From the NCBI GenBank assembly GCA_013696915.1, contig JACCXR010000337.1, positions 1 through 21,916 of the forward strand: a stretch of DNA of 21,916 nucleotides. Reading direction: 5' to 3'. Shown piece by piece: positions 7,530 through 14,386 of this stretch. The position numbers and the translations under genes were made by a program. The DNA comes from Euzebyaceae bacterium (GTDB taxonomy: Bacteria > Actinomycetota > Nitriliruptoria > Euzebyales > Egibacteraceae). The number at the start of each line of letters is the position of its first letter. Positions within the stretch are counted from its first letter, which is position 1. Below the pieces are notes generated by a model. The model made no database searches. It was not told where the DNA came from and was given only the letters and a program-made list of their open reading frames with translations.

Positions 7530-8471
7530 TCAGCCAGGCCACGGAGCTCCGCCGCGACGCGCGGCGGCCGCGAGGCCGTCCCGGACGGCGCGGACGAAGC
7601 CGGCGGGGTCGCGGCGGACCTCTTCGTCGCGGAAGCGATCGATCGTCCAGTCGATGCGCCGCAGCCGGCGGTCGCGGACCTTATCCGCGGCCGCAACCTC
7701 CGGCAGGTCGTGGACCGGCCCGTCGACCTCGGCGCCGTAGCGGACCGCGAGACACGCGAGGTCGATCTCGCCGAAGATCACCCCGCCGGCGACGACCGTG
7801 AACGGGCGTGCGTGCACATCGACCCCCGCCTCGCGCAGCAGCCGGCGGGCGTACGCCTCGCCGCCTGAGTGGCTGAGGCCGCGGTCGAGGAGGCGACGGG
7901 CCGCATACCGGACCGTGCCGACCCCCAGGAAGCGGCCGCGCCGCTCGAGATAGCCCAGGACGGCCGCGGGCGACGCCTCGCGGAGCCGATCAAGCTCGAC
8001 GAGCGTCTTGACGACGGCGTCTCGACCGCTGTCGCGCGCGTGGTCGGTGACCGCGCGCAGCACGGGAGCGCAGCGGAAGCCGCGTCGGCGCTCGACGCGG
8101 TCCCCCGCCACCCAGGCACCGCGGTACGCCACCACGCCGGTCCGGGGCGAGCAGTGACGACGCGGGCGCACCAGGACGGCGACCCGCCGAGGCTCCCGTA
8201 CGGCGCCGGCAGCCCACAACGCCGACTCACCGGTGAGGATCGCCCCGAAGCGCAACGACACGAGGGCGGCGTAGACGGCGCGGGAATAGTCCTCCGGCGA
8301 ACCCGGCGCCGCCCAGATGCCCGGATGCAGCGCCTGCCAGCCGTGCGCCCTGGCGAAGGTCGCGAACGTGCTGCCGGCGATGCCATGCTCGACCGCCTGC
8401 CACGCCCCCACCACCCCGCTCTGGCGGTTCGTGCACCGCTCGTGCAGCCGTTCCCAGCGTCCTGCGGTCAT
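7530..8471 (-). CDS. AbiEi/DUF559-like protein with PD-(D/E)XK nuclease fold
   Basis: The product has 313 residues. The N-terminal third resembles the AbiEi antitoxin winged helix and following domain common in actinobacteria (GIAGSTFATFARAHGWQALH, then TGESALWAAGA). The C-terminus resembles DUF559, a Vsr-like PD-(D/E)XK nuclease domain: IDL with D237, then E248-V-D250 in AEVDGPVH, then RDRRLRRIDWTIDRFRDEEV. The catalytic lysine position is not obvious, so activity is uncertain. I chose ATG 8471 because the longer frame to 8720 runs through the hairpin repeat, and because a CACGCT hexamer (8484-8479) lies 7 nt before this ATG. No partner toxin adjoins it. Such genes are often solitary and multicopy; the role is unknown. 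Confidence 0.75.
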   Translation of the reverse strand: MTAGRWERLHERCTNRQSGVVGAWQAVEHGIAGSTFATFARAHGWQALHPGIWAAPGSPEDYSRAVYAALVSLRFGAILTGESALWAAGAVREPRRVAVLVRPRRHCSPRTGVVAYRGAWVAGDRVERRRGFRCAPVLRAVTDHARDSGRDAVVKTLVELDRLREASPAAVLGYLERRGRFLGVGTVRYAARRLLDRGLSHSGGEAYARRLLREAGVDVHARPFTVVAGGVIFGEIDLACLAVRYGAEVDGPVHDLPEVAAADKVRDRRLRRIDWTIDRFRDEEVRRDPAGFVRAVRDGLAAAARRGGAPWPG

Positions 8472-8478
8472 GGGCCAC

Positions 8479-8484
8479 AGCGTG
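8479..8484 (-). promoter_or_regulatory. Weak -10-like hexamer for the DUF559 gene
   Basis: On the minus strand CACGCT keeps the two most conserved -10 positions (A2, T6) and is separated from the ATG at 8471 by 7 nt with no Shine-Dalgarno. This would give a leaderless transcript. It is weaker than the TAnnnT cases elsewhere in the window. Confidence 0.25.
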
Positions 8485-8548
8485 CGTCCGGCCCGGGCGC
8501 GCCGCATGGATGGTCCGCGGCCCCTGTGGACAGCGCGCGACAGGCGCC

Positions 8549-8588
8549 TCCGGGGTGGAGTCTTCGACAGTTCGAAGATTCCACCCCG
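8549..8588. repeat. 40-bp palindromic repeat, right copy
   Basis: Second copy of the hairpin at 7473-7512. CGGGGTGG (8551-8558) pairs with CCACCCCG (8581-8588), and TCTTCGA (8561-8567) with TCGAAGA (8572-8578). The intervening AG/TT gives one A-T and one G-T pair, so the stem is almost continuous at 17 pairs with a 4-nt loop. It sits between divergent genes (DUF559 starts at 8471 leftward, the AhpD-like gene at 8629 rightward), so an ordinary terminator role does not explain it. Confidence 0.7.
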
Positions 8589-8628
8589 AAGGGTTGCGGA
8601 CGGGCAGCCCGGCGGGAAGGCTGACGGG

Positions 8629-9195
8629 ATGGACGACGCGATCAGCTGGTTCCCCGTGCCCGACGAGTCCGAGCTGCCGGACGACCTGCGCGGTCTGTTC
8701 GCCAAGGCGCGGGAGCGCATCGGCTTCGTCCCGAACGTGTTCCGGGCGTACAGCTTCCGCCCGGAGCGGCTGCGCGCGTGGTTCGCCCACTACAAGCAGC
8801 TCCACGAGGCCACCGAGCACCTCTCCGCCGCCGAGCGGGAGATGATCGCCGTCGCCGTGTCGATGGCGAACGGCTGCCTGTACTGCCTGGTCGCACACGG
8901 GGCGGCGCTGCGCCAGGAGCTCGGCGACCCGGTGCTCGCCGACCGGATCACGCTCGACCACCGCCGGGCCGGCCTCGACGACCGCCTGACCGCGATCCTC
9001 GACTACGCGGTCAAGGTCACCCGCGCCCCGCTGGAGTGCGACCCCGACGACCTCGAGGCCCTCCGCAAGCACGGCCTGACCGACGAGGAGGTGTGGGACG
9101 TGCTCGAGATCGCGGCGATGTACAACTTCACCAACCGCATGTCGCTGGCCGCCGGCATGCTGCCCAACGAGGAGTACCACGCGCTCGCACGGTGA
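8629..9195 (+). CDS. AhpD-like peroxidase-related protein (CMD family)
   Basis: An alkylhydroperoxidase-like protein of the carboxymuconolactone decarboxylase fold, 188 residues, matching the uncharacterised 'peroxidase-related enzyme' group. The active-site segment is NGCLYCLVAHG, with cysteines 83 and 86 and histidine 90, preceded by E-x-x-x-x-A in AAEREMIAVAVSMANG. In AhpD the C-x-x-C pair and histidine carry out thiol-based peroxide reduction, so an antioxidant or disulfide-exchange role is plausible. The ATG at 8629 is supported by GGAAGG 8 nt upstream; the frame is open further left only through the hairpin repeat. glgC starts 18 nt after its stop but seems to have its own promoter. Confidence 0.85.
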   Translation: MDDAISWFPVPDESELPDDLRGLFAKARERIGFVPNVFRAYSFRPERLRAWFAHYKQLHEATEHLSAAEREMIAVAVSMANGCLYCLVAHGAALRQELGDPVLADRITLDHRRAGLDDRLTAILDYAVKVTRAPLECDPDDLEALRKHGLTDEEVWDVLEIAAMYNFTNRMSLAAGMLPNEEYHALAR

Positions 9196-9199
9196 CGGG

Positions 9200-9205
9200 T
9201 AGGGT
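9200..9205 (+). promoter_or_regulatory. -10 hexamer of a leaderless glgC promoter
   Basis: TAGGGT lies directly after the stop of the AhpD-like gene. Seven nucleotides separate it from the glgC ATG at 9213, so transcription would begin at or next to the start codon. No recognisable -35 element. The same spacing recurs upstream of three other genes in the window. The G-rich stretch could alternatively be read as a weak Shine-Dalgarno. Confidence 0.45.
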
Positions 9206-9212
9206 GACCGCG

Positions 9213-10448
9213 ATGGTGCAGTCGAAGGTCCTGGCGATGGTGCTCGCCGGCGGCGAGGGCAAGCGACTGGCCCCCCTGACGGCCGACCGCGCCAAGCCGG
9301 CGGTGCCGTTCGGGGGCAACTACCGGCTCGTCGACTTCGTGCTGAGCAACCTCGTGAACGCGTCGTTCCGCCAGATCGTGGTGCTGACGCAGTACAAGAG
9401 CCACAGCCTCGACCGGCACATCACGCAGACGTGGCGGCTGTCGCCCCTGCTCGGCAACTACGTGACCCCGGTGCCCGCGCAGATGCGGCGCGGCCCGCAC
9501 TGGTTCGCCGGCTCGGCGGACGCGATCTACCAGAACCTCAACCTCGTGTACGACGAGCGGCCCGGCTACATCATCGTGTTCGGCGCCGACCACATCTACC
9601 GCATGGACCCGCGGCAGATGCTGGAGGAGCACATCGCCTCCGGCGCGGGCGTGACCGTGGCGGGGATCCGGGTACCGCGCGACCAGGCCGGCCAGTTCGG
9701 GGTCATCTCCACCGCAGCCGACGGCCGCACGATCGCCGAGTTCCTGGAGAAGCCCGCTGCGGTCGAGGGGCTGCCCGACTCGCCTGACGAGGTCTTCGCC
9801 TCCATGGGCAACTACATCTTCTCGACCGACGTGCTGATCGAGGCCGTGACGACCGACGCGGGCGACGAGGCGTCCGCGCACGACGTCGGCGGCAGCATCA
9901 TCCCGCTGCTCGTGGGGCGCGGCGAGGCGCGGGTCTACGACTTCTCCCGCAACCAGGTGCGTGGCGCCACCGACCGCGACCGGGGCTACTGGCGCGACGT
10001 CGGCACGCTCGACGCCTACTACGACGCCCAGATGGACCTGATCTCGGTGCACCCGGTCTTCAACCTCTACAACGAGCACTGGCCGATCCTGTCCTGGCAC
10101 CCGCCGCTCCCGCCGGCCAAGTTCGTCTTCGACGATCCCGGGCGCGTCGGGCAGGCCCTCAACTCGATGGTCTGCGCCGGCGTTGTCGTGTCCGGCGGGT
10201 GCGCGCGCCGCTCGGTGCTGTCCCCGGGCGTCCAGATCCACTCGCACGCCTCCGTCGAAAACTCGGTGTTGATGCACAACGTCGACGTGGGCCGCCATGC
10301 CGTCGTGCGCAACGCGATCGTCGACAAGAACGTCGAGATCCCCGAGGGCGCCCGGATCGGCGTGGACCTCGACCGCGACCGCGAGCGCTTCACGGTCTCC
10401 GGCAACGGCGTCGTCGTGATCGGGAAGGGCCAGAAGGTCGACGCGTGA
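9213..10448 (+). CDS. glgC: Glucose-1-phosphate adenylyltransferase (ADP-glucose pyrophosphorylase)
   Basis: Makes ADP-glucose from ATP and glucose 1-phosphate, the committed step of bacterial alpha-glucan synthesis. The product has 411 residues. The nucleotidyltransferase signature GGEGKRLAPLTADRAKPAVPFGG begins at residue 13. Further motifs are WFAGSADAIYQN, FGADHIYRMD, the substrate-binding FLEKP, and YWRDVGTLDAYYDA, followed by a left-handed beta-helix C-terminal region (SVLSPGVQIHSHASVENSVLM and repeats) that carries allosteric control in this family. The ATG at 9213 gives the family-typical N-terminus. Its stop overlaps the GTG of the next gene by 4 nt, so the two are co-translated. Confidence 0.95.
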   Translation: MVQSKVLAMVLAGGEGKRLAPLTADRAKPAVPFGGNYRLVDFVLSNLVNASFRQIVVLTQYKSHSLDRHITQTWRLSPLLGNYVTPVPAQMRRGPHWFAGSADAIYQNLNLVYDERPGYIIVFGADHIYRMDPRQMLEEHIASGAGVTVAGIRVPRDQAGQFGVISTAADGRTIAEFLEKPAAVEGLPDSPDEVFASMGNYIFSTDVLIEAVTTDAGDEASAHDVGGSIIPLLVGRGEARVYDFSRNQVRGATDRDRGYWRDVGTLDAYYDAQMDLISVHPVFNLYNEHWPILSWHPPLPPAKFVFDDPGRVGQALNSMVCAGVVVSGGCARRSVLSPGVQIHSHASVENSVLMHNVDVGRHAVVRNAIVDKNVEIPEGARIGVDLDRDRERFTVSGNGVVVIGKGQKVDA

Positions 10449-11662
10449 GGGTCGCGCAGCTCACCCGCGAGTACCCGCCGGAGGTCTACGGCGGCGCCGG
10501 CGTCCACGTCACCTACCTCGCGCGCGAACTCGCCCGGCTGGTCGAGGTGGAGATCCACGCCTTCGGCGCGCCGCGGGACGCCATCACGGGCGCTACAGCC
10601 GGCGCGCCCGCCGTCGCCGCATCGTACCGGCCGTGGGATGCGCTGGCGGGGCCGCAGCCGTACGCGGCGGCGCTGGAGACGATGTCGGTCGACCTCGCCA
10701 TGGCCGCCGGCGCGGCGGGCGCCGACCTCGTTCACAGCCACACCTGGTACGCGAACCTCGGCGGTCACCTGGCCAAGCTGCTGCACGGCGTCCCGCACGT
10801 CGCCACGACCCACAGCCTCGAGCCCCTGCGCCCGTGGAAGGCCGAGCAGCTGGGCGGCGGCTACGCGCTGTCGCGGTTCTGCGAGCGCACCGGCCTGGAG
10901 GGTGCGGACGCGGTCATCGCCGTGTCGGAGGGCATGCGGGCCGACGTCCTCGCGTGCTACCCCGCCGTGGACCCGGCTCGGGTCACGGTGATCCACAACG
11001 GCATCGACCCGGACGAGTACCGCCCGGACACCGGCACGGACGCGCTCGCCCGGCATGGCGTCGACCCGGGGCGCCCGTCGGTGGTCTTCCTCGGTCGCAT
11101 CACCCGCCAGAAGGGGCTGGTGCACCTGCTCGAGGCCGCGCCGCACCTTCGACCGGACGCGCAGCTGGTGCTCGTGGCGGGCGCGCCGGACACCCCCGAG
11201 ATCGGCAGGGAGGTCCACGCGATGGTCGAGGCGCTCCAGGCCGACCGCGGCGGGGTCGTCTGGATCGACGAGCTGCTCCCCCGACCCGACGTGGTGCAGA
11301 TCCTCAGCCACGCCGCGGCCTTCGTGTGCCCGTCGATCTACGAGCCGTTCGGGCTGGTCAACCTCGAGGCGATGGCGTGCGAGGCACCGGTCGTCGCCTC
11401 GGCGGTCGGGGGCATCCCGGAGGTCGTCGTCGACGGCGCCACCGGCTGGCTCGTCCCGTTCGAGCCCGGCGACGACCCGTTCGGCGCACCGCGGAACCCG
11501 GCGGGCTTCGCCCGCGGGATCGCCGACCGCGTGAACTCCCTGCTCGACGACCCCGCCTGCGGGCGCCGCTTCGGCGCCGCCGGCCGTGCCAGGGTCGTCG
11601 AGCACTTCAGCTGGACCGCCATCGCCGAACGCACCGTGGCGCTGTACCGCTCCCTGTTCTGA
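10445..11662 (+). CDS. glgM: GT4 ADP-glucose glycosyltransferase (GlgA/GlgM type)
   Basis: A GT4-family glucosyltransferase of 405 residues, commonly annotated 'glycogen synthase, Corynebacterium family'. The N-terminus VRVAQLTREYPPEVYGGAGVHVTYLARELA and the size match mycobacterial Rv1212c (GlgM). Rv1212c joins ADP-glucose to glucose 1-phosphate to make maltose 1-phosphate for the GlgE pathway. Donor-site motifs include FLGRITRQKGLVHLLEA near residue 215 and the E-x7-E motif in CPSIYEPFGLVNLEAMACEAPVVAS near 296. The classic GT5 GlgA (about 480 residues, KTGGL motif) is clearly different. It overlaps glgC by 4 nt. Whether the product is glycogen or maltose 1-phosphate cannot be decided here; glgE is not in the window. 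Confidence 0.9.
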   Translation: MRVAQLTREYPPEVYGGAGVHVTYLARELARLVEVEIHAFGAPRDAITGATAGAPAVAASYRPWDALAGPQPYAAALETMSVDLAMAAGAAGADLVHSHTWYANLGGHLAKLLHGVPHVATTHSLEPLRPWKAEQLGGGYALSRFCERTGLEGADAVIAVSEGMRADVLACYPAVDPARVTVIHNGIDPDEYRPDTGTDALARHGVDPGRPSVVFLGRITRQKGLVHLLEAAPHLRPDAQLVLVAGAPDTPEIGREVHAMVEALQADRGGVVWIDELLPRPDVVQILSHAAAFVCPSIYEPFGLVNLEAMACEAPVVASAVGGIPEVVVDGATGWLVPFEPGDDPFGAPRNPAGFARGIADRVNSLLDDPACGRRFGAAGRARVVEHFSWTAIAERTVALYRSLF

Positions 11663-11699
11663 CCGGCCCGACCGCTGCGGCCTACGGCTCGCGGGCCGG
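11663..11699. terminator. Hairpin at the glgM/CDF convergent junction
   Basis: CCGGCCCG (11663-11670), immediately after the glgM stop, pairs perfectly with CGGGCCGG (11692-11699) across a 21-nt loop. The right arm lies inside the last codons of the CDF gene. There is no T-run, but the position between converging genes fits a terminator. Confidence 0.4.
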
Positions 11700-12623
11700 A
11701 GCGCCCTCGACGCTGCGGGCGGCGTAGACGTCCGGCTCGAGGTAGAGCACCTCGACGGACGGCACCTCGGCGCGCAGGCGGGATTCGAGGTCGTTGATCT
11801 TGCGCGCGACCTCGTCGAAGGTCAGCGCCGAGTCCATCTCGAGCTTCGCACCGACGAACAGCTGCTCCGGGCCGATGTGGACGGTGCGCATGTGGATGAT
11901 GCGCTCGACGGTGCCGTCTCGCTCCAGTGCGGCCCGGATGGCCGTGATGTCCCGGGGTCGGGCGGCCTCGCCGATGAGCAGGCTCTTCATCTCGATCGCC
12001 AGGATCACGGCGATGACGCCGAGCAGGACCCCGATGGCGAGGGTCGCGTACGCGTCGAACACCGGGTCGACGTATCTGGCCAGGACGACGCCGATCAGCG
12101 CGAGAACCAGGCCGACCTGGGCTCCGAGGTCTTCGAGGAGGACGACCGGCAGCTCCGGGTTGCGGCTGTGGCGGATGAAAGCCCACCACGAGTCGCCGTG
12201 GCGCACATGGTTCGCCTCGACGATCGCGGTGCGGAACGAGAAACCCTCGAGGACGATCGCGACGCAGAGGATTCCGATGGCGATGCCGAGGGACTCGGGC
12301 GCGTGCGGCTCCCGGAGCTTGGAGAAGCCCTCGTAGAGGGAGAAGAGCGCTCCGAGCGCGAACAGGACGACGGCCACGACGAACGCCCAGAAGTAGCGCT
12401 CCCGCCCGGAGCCGAACGGCCGCTCCTCGCTGGCCGGCCGCTGCGCAGCCCGGCCCCCGAGGAGCAGCAGGCCCTGGTTGCCGCTGTCCGCCACCGAGTG
12501 GACCGATTCGGCGAGCATCGCGCTGGAGCCGGTCAGCAGGAACCCGACGAACTTCGCGACGGCGATGCCCGCGTTGGCCACCAGCGCCGCCATGACCGCC
12601 TTCGTGGTTCCTCCGGATGCCAT
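11682..12623 (-). CDS. Cation diffusion facilitator, ZnT9-like
   Basis: A 313-residue cation/proton antiporter of the CDF family with about six membrane helices and a C-terminal cytoplasmic domain. The metal-site motif ESVHSVADSGNQGLLLLG is in helix 2 (HxxxD) near residue 40. Helix 5 reads NPELPVVLLEDLGAQVGL, with E-D rather than a plain HxxxD. From memory, these two segments plus the R-Y-F/W motif in the helix 2-3 loop (ERPFGSGRERYFWAF) match the SLC30A9/ZnT9 branch. Zinc or another divalent cation is likely but unproven. An ATG at 12635 would add four residues; I prefer 12623 because TATGCT ends 7 nt before it. It lies 31 nt downstream of glpD. Confidence 0.88.
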   Translation of the reverse strand: MASGGTTKAVMAALVANAGIAVAKFVGFLLTGSSAMLAESVHSVADSGNQGLLLLGGRAAQRPASEERPFGSGRERYFWAFVVAVVLFALGALFSLYEGFSKLREPHAPESLGIAIGILCVAIVLEGFSFRTAIVEANHVRHGDSWWAFIRHSRNPELPVVLLEDLGAQVGLVLALIGVVLARYVDPVFDAYATLAIGVLLGVIAVILAIEMKSLLIGEAARPRDITAIRAALERDGTVERIIHMRTVHIGPEQLFVGAKLEMDSALTFDEVARKINDLESRLRAEVPSVEVLYLEPDVYAARSVEGAPAREP

Positions 12624-12630
12624 GGACGGC

Positions 12631-12636
12631 AGCATA
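12631..12636 (-). promoter_or_regulatory. -10 hexamer of a leaderless CDF promoter
   Basis: On the minus strand TATGCT ends 7 nt before the ATG at 12623. It overlaps the alternative ATG at 12635, which would lie upstream of the transcript and so argues for the shorter protein. No clear -35. The CDF gene could still also be read from glpD. Confidence 0.45.
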
Positions 12637-12654
12637 GGGTACCCGCGACCGGGC

Positions 12655-14376
12655 CTACGCGGTCGGCGACGAACCCATGCGGACGTCGGGCGCGCCCATC
12701 CGGGCGGCGTCGGCCGTGCGGTCGTCGTGCTGGGCCTGGGACTCGCGTTCGGCGTCGACCCTGGCGCGGTAGTGCTCGACCTCGCGCTCGACGGCGGCGT
12801 CGTCCCAGCCCAGCGCCTCGCCCATCAGCCGCGCGACCGGCTCGGCGGCCGCGACGCCGCGGTCCCACGTCTCGATCGAGATGCGGGTCCGGCGGGTGAG
12901 GGTGTCGTCGAGGTGCAGCGCGCCCTCGTGCGACGCCGCGTAGACCGCCTCGACGGCCAGGTAGTCCTCCGCCCCCGGGATGGGCCGACCCAGCTCCGGG
13001 CGGCCGGCGATCAGATCGAGCAGCTCCCCCACCCGGGAGCCGTACCGGCCGAGCAGGTGCTCGACGCGGGCGACGTGCAGCCCGGACCCGGCGGCGAGCC
13101 GGTCCCGGCCGTTCCACGCGGCGCGGTAGCCGGCCGCTCCGAACAGCGGCGTCTCGGCGGTCGGCGACGGCGGCACCCGCCGATCCAGCCCCGCCGCGGC
13201 GAGGTCGACGGCGTCGGCGGCCATGACGCGGTAGGTCGTGTACTTGCCGCCCGCGACCGTGACCATGCCGGCGACGGACCGCACGACGGCGTGCTCGCGG
13301 CTGAGCTTGCTCGTGGCCTCCGACTCGCCCGCCAGCAGCGGCCGCAGCCCGGCGTACACCCCCTCCACGTCGGCGGGGGTCAGCGGGTGCCGCAGCACCG
13401 CGTTCACGCGGCCGAGCAGGTAGTCGATGTCGGCGCGGCTGGCGGCCGGGTGGGCCTTGCCGAGCTCCCAGTCCGTGTCCGTCGTGCCGATGATCCAGTG
13501 ACGCTGGGCCGGCGGCACGGGCCACGGGATCACGAACAGGACGCTCGACTCGGTGCGGAGGATGATCCCGCTGTCGGAGTGGATGCGGTCCCGCGGCACG
13601 ACCAGGTGGACGCCCTTCGACGCCTGCACGCGGATTCGCCCGCGGCCGATCAGCGCCTGGACGTCGTCGGTCCAGACCCCGGTCGCGTTGATGACCTGCC
13701 GGGCGCGCACGTCGAGGTCGGCGCCGCCCTCCAGGTCCCGGACCCGCACCCCCGCCATCCGCTCGCCCTCCCGCAGGAACCCCACGGCGCGCGCCGAGGT
13801 CGCCAGCGCCGCCCCGTACCGGGCGGCGGTGCGGGCGACGGTCAGGGTGTGGCGGGCGTCGTCGACCTGTGCGTCGTGGTACGCGACGGCGCCGACGAGC
13901 GCATCCCGGCGCAGCGCCGGGACCCGCCGCAGCGCCCCCCGCCGCGTGAGGTGGCGGTGCCGCGGCAGCGGGCTGCGGCCGGCCATCAGATCGTAGAGCG
14001 CGACGCCGACCCCGACGTAGGCCCGTTCCCACACGTGGTGCCGCAGCGGGTAGAGGAACGGCACGGGCCGGACGAGGTGCGGGGCGAGGACGGTAAGCAG
14101 CAGGGTGCGCTCGCGCAGGGCCTCGCGGACGAGCGCGAAGTTCAGCTGCTCCAGGTAGCGCAGGCCGCCGTGGATGAGCTTGCTCGACCGGCTCGAGGTC
14201 CCGGCGGCGTAGTCGCGGGCCTCGACCAGCGCGACCGACAGGCCCCGCGACGCCGCGTCCAGCGCGGCGCCCGCCCCGGTGACGCCCCCGCCGACCACGA
14301 CGATGTCGAACACCTCGGAGGCCATGCGGTCGAGCGCCGCGCGCCGCTGCGCCGGTCCCAGCTGTGCCGAGTGCAT
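12655..14376 (-). CDS. glpD: FAD-dependent glycerol-3-phosphate dehydrogenase
   Basis: Oxidises glycerol 3-phosphate to dihydroxyacetone phosphate and passes electrons to the quinone pool at the membrane. The product has 573 residues. The FAD dinucleotide fold FDIVVVGGGVTGAGAALDAASRG has its glycines at 29-34. It is followed by the GlpD signature GTSSRSSKLIHGGLRYLEQ near 60-78, the QVINATGVWTDD segment near 228, IIGTTDTDWELGKAHP near 292, and AGGKYTTYRVMA near 385. The C-terminal 25 residues are low-complexity and poorly conserved. ATG 14376 is 10 nt after the decarboxylase stop; an AGGA at 14388-14385 overlapping that stop is a plausible ribosome binding site. Cotranscription with the decarboxylase is therefore likely. 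ATG at 14325 is an alternative start. Confidence 0.94.
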   Translation of the reverse strand: MHSAQLGPAQRRAALDRMASEVFDIVVVGGGVTGAGAALDAASRGLSVALVEARDYAAGTSSRSSKLIHGGLRYLEQLNFALVREALRERTLLLTVLAPHLVRPVPFLYPLRHHVWERAYVGVGVALYDLMAGRSPLPRHRHLTRRGALRRVPALRRDALVGAVAYHDAQVDDARHTLTVARTAARYGAALATSARAVGFLREGERMAGVRVRDLEGGADLDVRARQVINATGVWTDDVQALIGRGRIRVQASKGVHLVVPRDRIHSDSGIILRTESSVLFVIPWPVPPAQRHWIIGTTDTDWELGKAHPAASRADIDYLLGRVNAVLRHPLTPADVEGVYAGLRPLLAGESEATSKLSREHAVVRSVAGMVTVAGGKYTTYRVMAADAVDLAAAGLDRRVPPSPTAETPLFGAAGYRAAWNGRDRLAAGSGLHVARVEHLLGRYGSRVGELLDLIAGRPELGRPIPGAEDYLAVEAVYAASHEGALHLDDTLTRRTRISIETWDRGVAAAEPVARLMGEALGWDDAAVEREVEHYRARVDAERESQAQHDDRTADAARMGAPDVRMGSSPTA

Positions 14377-14386
14377 CGGGGCGGTC

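Noticed and set aside
5869..7542. 557-residue minus-strand ORF antisense to the binding protein
   Set aside because: Low-complexity Gly/Arg/Val sequence, no recognisable fold, and it reads through the hairpin at 7471-7516; a shadow of the + strand gene.
7530..8471. A complete toxin-antitoxin pair around the AbiEi-like gene
   Set aside because: No AbiEii-type nucleotidyltransferase toxin is adjacent; neighbours are a hairpin, the liv operon and an AhpD-like gene.
8472..8720. N-terminal extension of the DUF559 protein up to 8720
   Set aside because: It would translate the hairpin repeat and overlap the start of the AhpD-like gene. The family N-terminus and the -10-like hexamer both fit ATG 8471.
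12533..14032. Long minus-strand ORF overlapping glpD in another frame
   Set aside because: Arg/Ala/Gly/Pro-rich frame-shifted shadow; the glpD frame has full FAD-enzyme motifs.
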